From assembly GCA_963700185.1 (NCBI GenBank), contig CAVOWP010000020.1:1-64000 (forward strand): a DNA stretch of 64,000 bases, given 5' to 3'. The number at the start of each line of letters is the position of its first letter. The first letter of the stretch is position 1. This DNA is from AP-15 sp963700185. Lineage in GTDB: Bacteria; Pseudomonadota; Alphaproteobacteria; ATCC43930; CGMCC-115725. Both the position numbers and the translations under genes were made by a program. Under the pieces are notes generated by a model, which saw only the letters and a list, made by a program, of their open reading frames with translations, had not been told where the DNA came from and searched no databases. Below, one piece after another: positions 24,934 through 33,634 of the stretch.

Positions 24934-26673
24934 CTATGCCTCACTCCGGATGCAGCGCACGACCTCCTCGATCGTGGTGTCGCCCTCGATGACCGCGAGG
25001 AGGCCGTTGTCGAAGATCGGGCGCATGCCTTGTTCGACCGCGACGCGTTCGATCGCGGCGTCGTCGGCACCCTCGAAGATCAAACGGTCGATCGCCCTGT
25101 TCGGCACTAGGAGCTCGGCGATGGCCCGCCGGCCGCTATAGCCGGTGCCGCGGCAGGCGGGGCAGCCTTTCGGATTAAAAAGGGTGATCGCCTCGACCGG
25201 AGCGAGGCGTTCGAGACCGAACCGTTCGATCAGCGCCGACGGCGCCGGATCGGGCGTCTTGCACATTGGACACAGCCGACGGACGAGCCGTTGCGCCAAG
25301 ACCGCCTTCAGCGTCGCCGTCATCAGGTAATCTTCGAGCCCCATGTCGCGCAGCCGCGTCATCGTCGCCGCCGCCGAATTCGTATGGATGGTCGAGAGCA
25401 CGAGATGACCGGTCAGCGCCGCCTGCACGGCGATCTGCACGGTTTCGAGATCGCGGATCTCGCCTATCATGATGACGTCGGGGTCCTGCCGCAGGATCGA
25501 GCGCAACAGGCTGGCGAAATTGAGCCCGATCTGCGGCCTTACCTGGATCTGGTTGATGCCGGTCAGCTGATACTCGATCGGGTCTTCGACGGTTACGACG
25601 TTGCGCGCCACCGTATTCAGCTTCATAAGGCCGGTGTAGAGCGTCGTCGTCTTGCCGCTCCCCGTTGGCCCAGTCACCAGCACCATACCGTTGGGGAGAT
25701 CGAGTGCACGCTCGATCCCTTGCCGAATATCGGCAGGCAAGCCGAGCTTGGTGTAGTCGAACTCGACGGCGGTACGGTCGAGGATGCGCAAGACGACTTT
25801 CTCACCGTGCAGCGAGGGGATCGTCGAAACCCGAAAATCGATCTCGTGGCCGCGCACCGTCAGCTTGATACGGCCGTCCTGCGGCAGCCGGCGTTCGGCG
25901 ATGTCGAGGCGCGCCATGATCTTGATGCGCGAGATGACCGCCGCCTGCAGCCGCGCCGGCGGCGGCTCGACCTCGTGCAGCACACCGTCATAGCGATAGC
26001 GTATCCGCAGGCGGTCCGGAAACGGCTCGAGATGAACATCCGAGGCGTGCGTCTCGACGGCCCGCGCGATCAGCTGATTGACGAGGCGGATGACCGGCGC
26101 CTCGCTGGCGAGGTCCTTGAGCCGCTCCGCATCCTCTTCCGCCGGCTCGGCGTCGGCGACCATGTCGTCGAGCATCTCCGCCGCATCACCGCCCTCGCCG
26201 AGTTCGGTATAGAGCCGCTCGAGCGCGGCTTCGAGCTCGATCGGCACGGCGACCGCGACCGCGACCGATCGGCCGAGCGCGGCCGCGATGGCGTTACGGG
26301 TAAAGACGTCGAGCGGATCGGCCATGGCAAGGGTCGCCCGATCATCGCTCGCAGCAATCGGCAATGCGCGAACCCGGCGCAGGAATTTCGGCTTTAGCCG
26401 TTCGTGAAACAACGGCGCGTCGGGATAATCTGCGGCCCCGACCAGCGGCGCCGCAATCAGCTGCGCCAACGCTTCGGCGAGCCCGCGGTCGCTGACCAGG
26501 CCGAGTTGGGTCAGCACCTGGTCGAGGCGGGCCCCCGTCTCGGCTGCGACGCGGCGCGCGCGGTCCAGGGTACGCCGGTCGATGGCTCCGGTGTCGACAA
26601 GGCTCGCGCCGAGCTTGGCGACCAATTCTCCGGCGTCCTGATTGCTTGGAGAAGCGATAGGCTCGTAAGTCAT
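24934..26673 (-). CDS. gspE: Type II secretion ATPase GspE
   Basis: 579 residues. An N-terminal MshEN/N1E region is followed by the hexameric ATPase: Walker A GPTGSGKTTT near residue 335, the Asp box, Walker B region RQDPDVIMIGEIRDLET, and the His box GHLVLSTIHTN. A tetracysteine zinc site (CPMC and CPAC, about 34 residues apart) sits in the C-terminal domain, as in classical GspE. It powers pseudopilus assembly from the cytoplasmic side. It is the first gene of the minus-strand gsp block; the divergent gspO begins 82 bases away, so that gap should hold the operon promoters. Confidence 0.95.
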   Translation of the reverse strand: MTYEPIASPSNQDAGELVAKLGASLVDTGAIDRRTLDRARRVAAETGARLDQVLTQLGLVSDRGLAEALAQLIAAPLVGAADYPDAPLFHERLKPKFLRRVRALPIAASDDRATLAMADPLDVFTRNAIAAALGRSVAVAVAVPIELEAALERLYTELGEGGDAAEMLDDMVADAEPAEEDAERLKDLASEAPVIRLVNQLIARAVETHASDVHLEPFPDRLRIRYRYDGVLHEVEPPPARLQAAVISRIKIMARLDIAERRLPQDGRIKLTVRGHEIDFRVSTIPSLHGEKVVLRILDRTAVEFDYTKLGLPADIRQGIERALDLPNGMVLVTGPTGSGKTTTLYTGLMKLNTVARNVVTVEDPIEYQLTGINQIQVRPQIGLNFASLLRSILRQDPDVIMIGEIRDLETVQIAVQAALTGHLVLSTIHTNSAAATMTRLRDMGLEDYLMTATLKAVLAQRLVRRLCPMCKTPDPAPSALIERFGLERLAPVEAITLFNPKGCPACRGTGYSGRRAIAELLVPNRAIDRLIFEGADDAAIERVAVEQGMRPIFDNGLLAVIEGDTTIEEVVRCIRSEA

Positions 26674-26754
26674 GACGGCATTATATCACGAGCGGGCGCC
26701 ACCGGTCGCCGGATTAGACCGGATTAGAGTAGCTCGAGGAGGGATTGCGGGCGA

Positions 26755-27537
26755 GTGCAAGCGTACGGGTCGGAGTTGCTCTATCGACTGACCGAAGCCG
26801 GCGCGGCGGAATGGAGCCTCGTGCTGGCTTCGCCCTTCATCGGCAGCTTTCTCGGTCTACTCATTCGGCGTCTGCCGGACGGCTCGCCGATCGCTCGGGG
26901 CCGATCACGTTGCGATATTTGCGGTACCACGCTGCGCGCGCGCGACCTCGTGCCGATCCTCAGCTGGCTCGTTGCCGGCGGACGATGCCGTTATTGCCGG
27001 CAAGCTCTCGGCTGGTTCTACCCGGGGGTAGAGCTAGCTGCCTTGGGTGTTGCCCTTGCCGCTGTTCTGATCGATCGCGGTCAGGGCGCCTGCCTCGATT
27101 GTCTTCTCGGCTGGTGGCTTCTCGCTCTCGGGTGGATCGACGTGCGCTGCTGGCTGTTGCCCGATGCCTTGACCTTGCCGCTGATCATCGCTGGCCTTGC
27201 CGCCAGTCTCATATTCGATCCCGATCAGCTGGTGGACCGCGCTTTAGGTGCGGCGCTCGGTTATGCGAGCCTGATGACGATCGCGGCCCTATACCGGGCA
27301 TTGCGTGGCCGCGAGGGGTTGGGCGGGGGCGACGCCAAGCTGCTGGGCGCCTCGGGTGCTTGGCTCGGTGCCGCAGTCTTGCCGCAGGTGATCCTTCTCG
27401 CGGCGCTGTCGGCGCTCGCCGCCGCGGGCTTTCTGCGCCTCGCCGGCATTCGGCTCGGCATTCATTCCGCGTTGCCCTTCGGCCCCTTCCTCGCCTTCGC
27501 TACCTGGGTCTTGTGGCTACTCAGCCCCATTGGTTGA
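26755..27537 (+). CDS. gspO: Prepilin peptidase GspO/PilD
   Basis: 260 residues from a GTG start after GGAGGGATTGCGGGC. An N-terminal cytoplasmic zinc site (CDICGTTL and CRYCRQ) is followed by at least six membrane helices. The two catalytic aspartates lie in LALGWIDVRCWLLPDALTLP and LGGGDAKLLG. It cleaves and N-methylates the pseudopilins GspG, H, I, J and K, all of which are encoded nearby. Its divergent placement beside gspE completes the secretion locus. Confidence 0.92.
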   Translation: MQAYGSELLYRLTEAGAAEWSLVLASPFIGSFLGLLIRRLPDGSPIARGRSRCDICGTTLRARDLVPILSWLVAGGRCRYCRQALGWFYPGVELAALGVALAAVLIDRGQGACLDCLLGWWLLALGWIDVRCWLLPDALTLPLIIAGLAASLIFDPDQLVDRALGAALGYASLMTIAALYRALRGREGLGGGDAKLLGASGAWLGAAVLPQVILLAALSALAAAGFLRLAGIRLGIHSALPFGPFLAFATWVLWLLSPIG

Positions 27538-27539
27538 GT

Positions 27540-28316
27540 TCAACGGCTCCCGCGTTGCCCTTCGCAGGCCTGCAGCGAATAGAGAAGAAAAGATTCGATA
27601 AATATCGAATGCTCGGCGACAAGCTGCACTTGGAAACCCGCTTTCGTAATAAAGGCGCTGAACAGATCGAGGTCGGAATCCGACGACACCATCACATACA
27701 CCCGGCCTCCTGGTTTCAGGCGTTCGCGAGACTGGTCGAATAGAGCTGCGATGTCGCAATAATGTGGGCCGGCATGCCAGCCGCGATCGGCGAGATCACG
27801 CGGCTTGCCCGCATGCTTGGGGGGACTCGACAGAATCACGTCGAATAGCGGCCACGGCGCGAATGCCGAGAGCAGGTTGGAGCACACAGCGCTGACGCGA
27901 TCATCGACACCATTGGCGCGTGCATTTTCTGCCGCCGTCAGCACGGCGTTCGGATTGATATCGGCAGCTATCACGTTTTTGGCGCCGGCGCGTGCCGCCG
28001 CGAGCGCGAGGATGCCTGACCCGGTTCCAACATCGACGACGCGTTTGCCCCTCAGGTCGAGGTGACCGATCAATTCGGCAAAGTATTCGCTGCTCAGGAA
28101 ATAGCGCGGATGAAATACTGTGGGGTGCACGACGAGACGAAAGCCGCCGGCCCGTGTGATCCGGGTCCGCCGCCGGGCGAGAATTAGATGATAGGCAAAG
28201 AAGTGAATCAGACGACGCAGGCAGCGGCGGAAGGGACCGTGCGGGGTGCCTCGGCGGCCAAGATTGCCCACAGCCTCCCTGATGTCGGCGACTTCGAGAG
28301 CGTCATCCACGAGCAA
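27540..28316 (-). CDS. SAM-dependent methyltransferase, HemK/small-methylase-like
   Basis: 258 residues. Motif I is VVDVGTGSGILALAAARAG, motif II NVIAADINPNAVLTAAENAR, and the catalytic-loop motif reads ILSSPPKHAGK, a variant of the NPPY motif used by N-methyltransferases on amides or bases. The N-terminal region (FFAYHLILARRRTRITRAGG, HPTVFHPRYFLSSEYFAEL) has no clear domain. The substrate is unknown; the SPPK variant argues against a standard PrmC role. It converges with gspO (two-base gap). Confidence 0.75.
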   Translation of the reverse strand: MLVDDALEVADIREAVGNLGRRGTPHGPFRRCLRRLIHFFAYHLILARRRTRITRAGGFRLVVHPTVFHPRYFLSSEYFAELIGHLDLRGKRVVDVGTGSGILALAAARAGAKNVIAADINPNAVLTAAENARANGVDDRVSAVCSNLLSAFAPWPLFDVILSSPPKHAGKPRDLADRGWHAGPHYCDIAALFDQSRERLKPGGRVYVMVSSDSDLDLFSAFITKAGFQVQLVAEHSIFIESFLLYSLQACEGQRGSR

Positions 28317-28357
28317 TTCGATCCGTAAATGGATCCTCCCGCAGCAAGTCGGCTAGG

Positions 28358-29017
28358 TCATAAATCGGTGCGCTCTTCTTGTATAGCACGCCCGATTCGT
28401 CTGCGAGATTGGGCGCTTCGCATGAACAGGATATGCAAATAATGCCATAACGAGCGGCTATGGGCAGGTTGCACATGGATATGGCCGTCCTGTGCGCACG
28501 GCGCGGTCAGCAGTCCGCGTAACTTGATCATCTCCCATGCGAAGGGGCTCCAATCCCGCCAAGCTTGTTGGGCCTCATGCAGCAGGACCCCGCTGACGAC
28601 TTCGGGCGTCGCACCGAAAATTTCGGGTATGCGATCCGACAGGCCGTCATCACGCAAGACATTCCACTTCGAGAGGCCGCCCATGACCGGAGAGTTGAGC
28701 GCATAGACTACTCGGCTGACCCAGGCCTCGCGTATGCAATAGGCGCACATCGCGCATGGCTCGATATTGCTATAGAGCGTATAGCGGCGAAGCCGCTCTC
28801 GACCGGCCGTCCTCTGCGCCTGCGAAAGGGCGATGATCTCGGCGTGACGGCTCACGTCCCCGTCTCGCATGCAGCTGTTGATCCCTTCCGCTACGATTTG
28901 CCCGTTCAGCGCGATTACCGTGCCAAACGGATATTCGCCTTTGCTCACCGCGATCCGCGACAGTTCGATGCAACGCGCCATCATTGCTTCGTCCGTTGCA
29001 TCGCATGACATCTCCAT
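28358..29017 (-). CDS. Nucleoside deaminase family protein (zinc-dependent)
   Basis: 219 residues. The cytidine/deoxycytidylate deaminase zinc motifs are present: RHAEIIALSQAQ and IEPCAMCAYCIRE, with GEYPFGTVIALNG before them. Family members include tRNA adenosine deaminase, guanine deaminase and cytosine deaminase; the ALNSPVMGGLSKWNVL stretch and the long C-terminal tail resemble uncharacterised alphaproteobacterial members rather than TadA. An upstream in-frame GTG at 29068 would add 17 residues. The nearby purine-related genes in the 37-46 kb region are too far away to imply co-regulation. Confidence 0.82.
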   Translation of the reverse strand: MEMSCDATDEAMMARCIELSRIAVSKGEYPFGTVIALNGQIVAEGINSCMRDGDVSRHAEIIALSQAQRTAGRERLRRYTLYSNIEPCAMCAYCIREAWVSRVVYALNSPVMGGLSKWNVLRDDGLSDRIPEIFGATPEVVSGVLLHEAQQAWRDWSPFAWEMIKLRGLLTAPCAQDGHIHVQPAHSRSLWHYLHILFMRSAQSRRRIGRAIQEERTDL

Positions 29018-29120
29018 AGTGTTTTGACGCCCCGTTTCTCGCGCATAATCCCAGCTTATCCTGCTCACGAGGCATATCGACTAATGCTCTTCGGCCTCGT
29101 AGTAGTGGCCAAAGCCGGTT

Positions 29121-29240
29121 TCATATCGCCGCTGTCCCGAACAGCCGCCCGCCTCCCCGCATGCTGTTCCGCTTGAGGGTCAGATGAGATGAAAAAAGGT
29201 GGCCGAATGTCCGTTCGAGCTGTTCGATGTCCTTGACCAT
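29121..29240 (-). CDS. Candidate small protein (39 aa)
   Basis: A short frame starts MVKDIEQLERTFGHLFSSHL and ends after 39 residues. It is preceded by GCGAGGAGGACT, a strong ribosome-binding site at ideal spacing, which is the main reason to list it. It lies in the 320-base gap between the deaminase and CreA-like genes. No family recognised; it could be a leader peptide or the truncated start of a lost gene. Confidence 0.3.
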   Translation of the reverse strand: MVKDIEQLERTFGHLFSSHLTLKRNSMRGGGRLFGTAAI

Positions 29241-29393
29241 AGTCCTCCTCGCGCTACGCACCCTAACGAACTGCCCGCCGATTAGTTCATTTGGTTCTAA
29301 CCTAAGAACCGGTTACGTCAGGTACGGCGGCTGCGCGTTCGACGAGACAAAGCGGCGGGCGCATGTTCTCTCAGAGGTTAGCACGAGGGCATT

Positions 29394-29909
29394 ATGAGAA
29401 GATTGGGTCTGATCGTCGGAGCCGGCGCGTTGGCGATTGTTCTCATTTTCGGATGGTGGATCTTTACTCGGGCCGAGCGCGGCACGACCGGGTCCGTCAG
29501 CACCAGGTTCCACCTCCTCGGGCCAAATGACAAGATCGTCGTCGACGGCTTCGACGACCCAAAGGTCGAGGGCGTCGCCTGCCACATCAGCCGGGCGCAA
29601 ACCGGGGGCCTAAAAGGTGGGTTGGGCGTCGCAGAGGATACCAGCGATGCCAGCATCGCCTGTCGCCAGGTCGGGCCGATCAATATCGCCGGCGAATTGA
29701 AGGACGGAGAGCGGGTTTTTGACGAGCGCCGCAGTCTCATCTTCAAGACCCTGCAAGTCGTCCGGTTCTTCGATCGCCAGCGTAATGTGCTGGTCTACGT
29801 GGCCTACAGCGACCGCGTTATCGAGGGCAGCCCAAAAAACAGCATCAGCAGCGTCCCCATCATGAATTGGCCTGGCACCCAGACCTCGGCCATTCCTCGC
29901 GAGAAATGA
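29394..29909 (+). CDS. CreA-like periplasmic protein
   Basis: 171 residues. An N-terminal hydrophobic segment (LIVGAGALAIVLIFGWWIF) acts as signal or anchor. The remainder matches the CreA family: DKIVVDGFDDPKVEGVACHI, SRAQTGGLKGGLGVAEDTSD, and a late VYVAYSDRVIEGSPKNSISS with a C-terminal PIMNWP. CreA proteins are exported and widespread in proteobacteria without a known biochemical role. The gene stands alone. Confidence 0.88.
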   Translation: MRRLGLIVGAGALAIVLIFGWWIFTRAERGTTGSVSTRFHLLGPNDKIVVDGFDDPKVEGVACHISRAQTGGLKGGLGVAEDTSDASIACRQVGPINIAGELKDGERVFDERRSLIFKTLQVVRFFDRQRNVLVYVAYSDRVIEGSPKNSISSVPIMNWPGTQTSAIPREK

Positions 29910-30068
29910 CGTCGTCAGGCGGACCGTAGCGGAACTCGGCGGCAAGGCTCATGGTTGTAGTTGCAGTCGGGATGATGACCCGCTCAGGCGGCAAGTTGAT
30001 AAGCGAGTTGCTCGAGCGACAAGCCCATCCTGGCCAAGCCACTTCTTGTTCTCGCATAGACCGAGCGC

Positions 30069-31171
30069 ATGAGCACTACTGATTTGCGCACAGATGTTCG
30101 GTTTGGCCAGGCAGAGAACACCCCTGGTGGGCCGTCGCGTTTGCCGCACTACTGCTCGCCGTGAGTTTCCGCCAGCGCCGGGCCGGCAAGGAGACGGGCC
30201 GGACCGAGGATCGCCTAGGGCTGGAAGCCGGCCGCGGCCGATCCGCCGATACACCCTCGGAGATCCCGGCCCAGGGGTGGAAGGATATCCTTCTGCGGGT
30301 CTGTTACGGTATTTCGGAAGACCGCATCCTGTTGGTCGCAGCCGGAGTGACCTTTTATCTCCTGCTGTCCATTTTCCCCGGGATAGCGGCTCTGTTTTCC
30401 GTATATGGGCTCTTCGCCAATCCCGCGGACATTGCCGGTCACCTCGACGCATTGGCCAACTTCGCGCCGAGTGGTGCGCTAGACGTGCTTCGTGAGGAGA
30501 TGACCCGGCTCGCCTCGAATGGCGGGACGACACTCGGTGTCGGCTTTCTGGTGAGCCTTGCCGTCTCGTTGTGGACCACCAATTCCGGCATCAGCGCAAT
30601 TTTCGATGCGTTGAACATCGTTTACGAAGAAAAGGAGAAGCGTGGATTGTTCAAATTTTATTTGACCACGCTCACTTTTACGTTGGCCTCAATCGCGTTT
30701 ATTCTTTTGGCGATAGCAGTGGTCGTGCTTTTGCCGGTGGCGTTGAACTTTATCCCGCTGCCGGGCGGAACGGACCTGCTCGTAAAGCTCGCGCGGTGGC
30801 CGATACTTTTCGTACTCACCGCGTTGGCGCTGGCGGTGCTCTACAGGTACGGCCCGAGCCGCGCTGAGGCACGCTGGCGTTGGATCACTTGGGGCACTGC
30901 CTTTGCCACGGTGATGTGGATTGCCGCTTCGGTTCTGTTCTCGTGGTACGTGGCGAGTTTTGGCAGCTACAACAAGACTTATGGGTCGCTCGGCGCGGTC
31001 ATCGGGTTCATGACCTGGATCTGGATATCGAACATCGTCGTCCTGCTCGGCGCCAAGCTCGATGCCGAGATGGAGCATCAGACCGCGCGCGAAACGACCA
31101 CGGGCCAACCCAAGCCACTCGGAATGCGCGACACGCGGATGGTCGATACGGTCGGGCCGGTCCAAGGGTAA
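30069..31171 (+). CDS. YihY/virulence factor BrkB-family membrane protein, N terminus probably frameshifted
   Basis: The C-terminal 336 residues read continuously from a GTG at 30161 and contain the YihY/BrkB core: ILLVAAGVTFYLLLSIFPGI, VGFLVSLAVSLWTTNSGISA, then further membrane helices to GAVIGFMTWIWISNIVVLLG. About six membrane segments. Upstream, the ATG at 30069 opens MSTTDLRTDVRFGQAENTP and a different frame gives a membrane helix WWAVAFAALLLAVSFRQRRA that leads straight into the core; adding one C in the C run near 30119-30122 would join them into a 367-residue protein. YihY proteins were once called ribonuclease BN; their real function is unknown. Confidence 0.85.
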
Positions 31172-31778
31172 ACCAATCCCAGAACGGGCCTGATCTCAAT
31201 CCCAGCACGCGAGGATCGTCGCGCTGCTGGCGGTCTCGATCTGCTGACTAAAACGGTTGCGGTACAGATCTCTTCACGGGCTCGACGGCGACGCTCCCTC
31301 AGGATCGGTGTTGACCTCTAGCGGATGCTCGGGGTTGCCGGTGATCTTCATCGGCAGGATCTTTCCGAGAAGTGCCAAAAACGCCGAGGGATTGTTCTGC
31401 GCTTCCGCGTCAGGCCTTCCTGGCCGCCAGCATCGTCGAGCGCGCCAAGGATAAGTTCCCCAGCGCCGCCGTCTGTTTGTTCGGACCTCCTCCCGGTCGG
31501 CCTTTTCCCGCTGCGGGCGGGGGCGTCCCTTTAGGTGCGGCCATCATTATCCATCACTTTTTTGCTGTTGACCTCCTTCTGGGACCCAGGGGCGCGGCCA
31601 GTTCCCACGCGAGCGCCCGGTCGGCAGGAGGATGCCGCGGCCAAGATCGACGCGGCGTTCCGGCCTGCTAAAATGGGTTTCGAGAGCGTCCGCTGAGGGC
31701 ATTCGGTAGCAAATTCGGTAGCGACGGCGCTTTCGGACTGGTGAACGAGGAACAGAATATCAATGTGATCGATGCCGT
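31172..31778. other. Gene-poor region with a phage-like remnant
   Basis: No intact gene. A minus-strand remnant (31274-31500, separate entry) is the only recognisable coding trace. The region leads into a partial tRNA-Ser copy, which suggests a decayed integrated element. Confidence 0.4.
31274..31500 (-). pseudogene. Remnant resembling a phage small-terminase-type protein
   Basis: On the minus strand one frame reads NLSLARSTMLAARKA, and the shifted frame AQNNPSAFLALLGKILPMKI, then TGNPEHPLEVNTDPEGA to a TGA. The AAFLALLGKILP-like segment occurs near the C terminus of small DNA-packaging or phage-associated proteins in alphaproteobacteria. The N-terminal DNA-binding part is missing or unrecognisable. 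I treat this as a prophage scar; family assignment is weak. Confidence 0.35.
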
Positions 31779-31817
31779 GGATGGGTGGCCGAGCGGTTCA
31801 AGGCACCGGTCTTGAAA
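31779..31817 (+). repeat. Partial tRNA-Ser copy (5' half), possible attachment-site scar
   Basis: 39 bases from GGATGGGTGGCCGAGCGGTT to CTTGAAA match the 5' half of the complete tRNA-Ser at 33545 with only two differences, then similarity stops inside the anticodon loop. The break in the anticodon loop is where many integrases recombine. The two differences show it is not a simple local duplication of the intact gene. Confidence 0.75.
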
Positions 31818-31933
31818 TTCGACGGCGGGCGTATCGGTGTATCCCAACTGATACCGGAAAGTTAGGTTTTGTGCGGGTCTCCAGGCTTGCGGATCGCGCT
31901 TAGTCCCTTTCCGCCCCGCACCGTCTTACGCTG

Positions 31934-31957
31934 TTTGGGTCCAAACTTGGGTCCAAA
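31934..31957 (+). repeat. GGGTCCAA double motif, left copy
   Basis: TTTGGGTCCAAACTTGGGTC then CAAA: two GGGTCCAA units 13 bases apart. A near-identical pair lies at 33459-33480 beside the intact tRNA-Ser. The two copies flank the tectonin region in direct orientation. Confidence 0.65.
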
Positions 31958-32023
31958 AAGCCGGCCGGCGAAGGTCGACGGGCCGCTAACCCTCCCGCAA
32001 CCATCTTCCCTTACAACGTGCGC

Positions 32024-32272
32024 ATGCCAGACGAAAGCAAGTTCACGTTGCGGCAGATCGATCAAACCCGCGGCGACCTGTACGCGATCCAAGACAAGAT
32101 CGAGTGCATGAAGGTGCAGCTCGCGCGGCTGCCGACCCGCGCCTATTTCAGCCGGACCTTGCTGATGGCGACGGCGAGCATCTGGACGCTGCTGGGGGCG
32201 CTTGCGCTGTGGCAGCCCATATCCGTGAGCAGCATGAAGGATTGGTGGCTGAGCGGTGCGCACATCAGATAG
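32024..32272 (+). CDS. Small membrane-anchored hypothetical protein
   Basis: 82 residues starting MPDESKFTLRQIDQTRGDLY, with a helical N-terminal half and a single membrane segment (LLMATASIWTLLGALALW) near residues 48-66. Related small proteins are scattered in alphaproteobacterial genomes near mobile elements; none has a known role that I can name. It lies inside the tRNA-Ser-flanked segment, on the opposite strand to the tectonin gene. Confidence 0.5.
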   Translation: MPDESKFTLRQIDQTRGDLYAIQDKIECMKVQLARLPTRAYFSRTLLMATASIWTLLGALALWQPISVSSMKDWWLSGAHIR

Positions 32273-32296
32273 TCGAGGCCGATCTCGTCGCGCAGG

Positions 32297-33127
32297 CTAC
32301 TCTAGGCGGAAAATATCCTGGTTCGAGTTAATGCCCCATACGGAATCTCCAAAGACGGCAATTTGGGTCAGCTGGCCTGGGACCGGAACGAAGCCGGTTC
32401 CATCGAACTCGAAAACGTTGTTGGCGGCGTTGATGCCCCATACCCCGACATTTCCGGAAGGCCCGCCCACCGCGATCATTTGAAGGTTCCCCGGGATCTG
32501 TACGAACGCGTTGCCATTAAATCGGAATATCTGCTGGCTGGCGTTTATTCCCCAGACCTCCGCGCCAAGTCCGCCAACAGCGATTTGCGTAAGCAATCCC
32601 GGCATTTGCACGAATTGCATGCTATTGCTATTGTAAGAAAAAACATTTTGATTGGCGTTAATTCCCCAAACGGATGTGCCGTCCACGGCGATCTGAACAA
32701 GATTTCCAGCGACCTGTTGAAAAGCGCCTCCAGTTCCAGTGAATTGAAATTGAAAAACGTCCCCATTTGCGTTAATTCCCCGGGCGGCGAGTCCGTGGGT
32801 AGAGACTTGCGTCAGCTTTCCAGCGATTTGAGTGAAACCAGAGAGCCCGAGAGTGGAAAAAATATCGCTATTGGCATTTATTCCAGTGACAAAATCGCCA
32901 TCTACTGAAATTTGGGTCAAAGAGCCCGGGATCGAATCGAAAAATAGACCATTGAATGAAAAGATATTCTGGGCACTGTTGATTCCCCAGACGGCGACCG
33001 CGCCGGTTTGCGTTCCGCCTAAGGAGATGCTCGCGAGCTTCCCTGGAACCTGTCGGAAAGATTGCGCTGACGCCCACACAGGTGTCAGGGAGAGCAGTAA
33101 GATGGTTAAATATATAAACCGTCTCAT
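32297..33127 (-). CDS. Exported tectonin-repeat (beta-propeller) protein
   Basis: 276 residues. A signal peptide (YLTILLLSLTPVWASAQ) is followed by about six repeats of 35-40 residues with the pattern F-x-Q-[VI]-P-G-x-L-x-x-I-[SA]-V-x-G, then WGINANQNVFSYN-like strands. This is the tectonin propeller repeat of lectins such as tachylectin-1 and TECPR proteins, which bind sugars or lipopolysaccharide on surfaces. It has no attached enzyme domain. Base composition is visibly more AT-rich than the surrounding genes and the gene sits between two tRNA-Ser-derived sequences, so horizontal acquisition is likely. A surface-binding or toxin-like role is inference. Confidence 0.85.
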   Translation of the reverse strand: MRRFIYLTILLLSLTPVWASAQSFRQVPGKLASISLGGTQTGAVAVWGINSAQNIFSFNGLFFDSIPGSLTQISVDGDFVTGINANSDIFSTLGLSGFTQIAGKLTQVSTHGLAARGINANGDVFQFQFTGTGGAFQQVAGNLVQIAVDGTSVWGINANQNVFSYNSNSMQFVQMPGLLTQIAVGGLGAEVWGINASQQIFRFNGNAFVQIPGNLQMIAVGGPSGNVGVWGINAANNVFEFDGTGFVPVPGQLTQIAVFGDSVWGINSNQDIFRLE

Positions 33128-33544
33128 CTCTATTCCTCCGCAGTTGGAGCTTGTGTTTTCTAAGAGCCTGCAGTTTCTAACGCAGAGGTAGCCTGCGCCC
33201 GCCGACGGAGCGAATGCAAGGGCAAAACGGCGTGTAAACAGGGCATATCTCTCGCCTTAAAATTTCATGCCGGATCAGGTCTCTGCGTCCGAGTTGCGGC
33301 CACGATCCGGCAATCCTGCTCCGAACGTATGCTCGGCGGACGAAGAAGGCCGATACGAGCGCGGCGGCTGTCATCGGCGCTCTCGCGAAGGGCGTGCTCG
33401 GGCTGTAGGGATGCGCCCGCGAACGGCCTGTGAACTCCCGCCGATCGGTGCTATCAAGTTTGGGTCCAAGTTGGGTCCAAGGCGGAATGAGTTCGCTTTT
33501 CGTTCGTGGACACGCAGCGTGCAAGTTGTTGATATTCCTCATAT
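33128..33544. other. Intergenic region between the tectonin gene and tRNA-Ser
   Basis: No gene seen. It contains the upstream region of the tectonin gene and the right GGGTCCAA pair at 33459-33480. Short open frames here have no family resemblance. Confidence 0.4.
33459..33480 (+). repeat. GGGTCCAA double motif, right copy
   Basis: TTTGGGTCCAAGTTGGGTCC then AA, 64 bases upstream of the tRNA-Ser. It matches the copy at 31934-31957. Confidence 0.65.
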
Positions 33545-33634
33545 GGATGGGTGGCCGAGTGGTTTAAGGCACCGGTCTTGAAAACCGGCGTGCCCGCAAG
33601 GGCACCGTGGGTTCGAATCCCACCCCATCCGCCA
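33545..33634 (+). tRNA. tRNA-Ser (UGA)
   Basis: A 90-base class II tRNA including encoded CCA. The acceptor arm GGATGGG pairs with CCCATCC, the anticodon loop is CTTGAAA (anticodon TGA), a long variable arm TGCCCGCAAGGGCA is present, and the T arm is GGGTTCGAATCCC. It is intact and followed at 33635 by a non-coding stretch with no recognisable gene up to 33929. Such tRNA-Ser genes are frequent integration targets, and a partial 5' copy lies 1.77 kb upstream. Confidence 0.97.
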
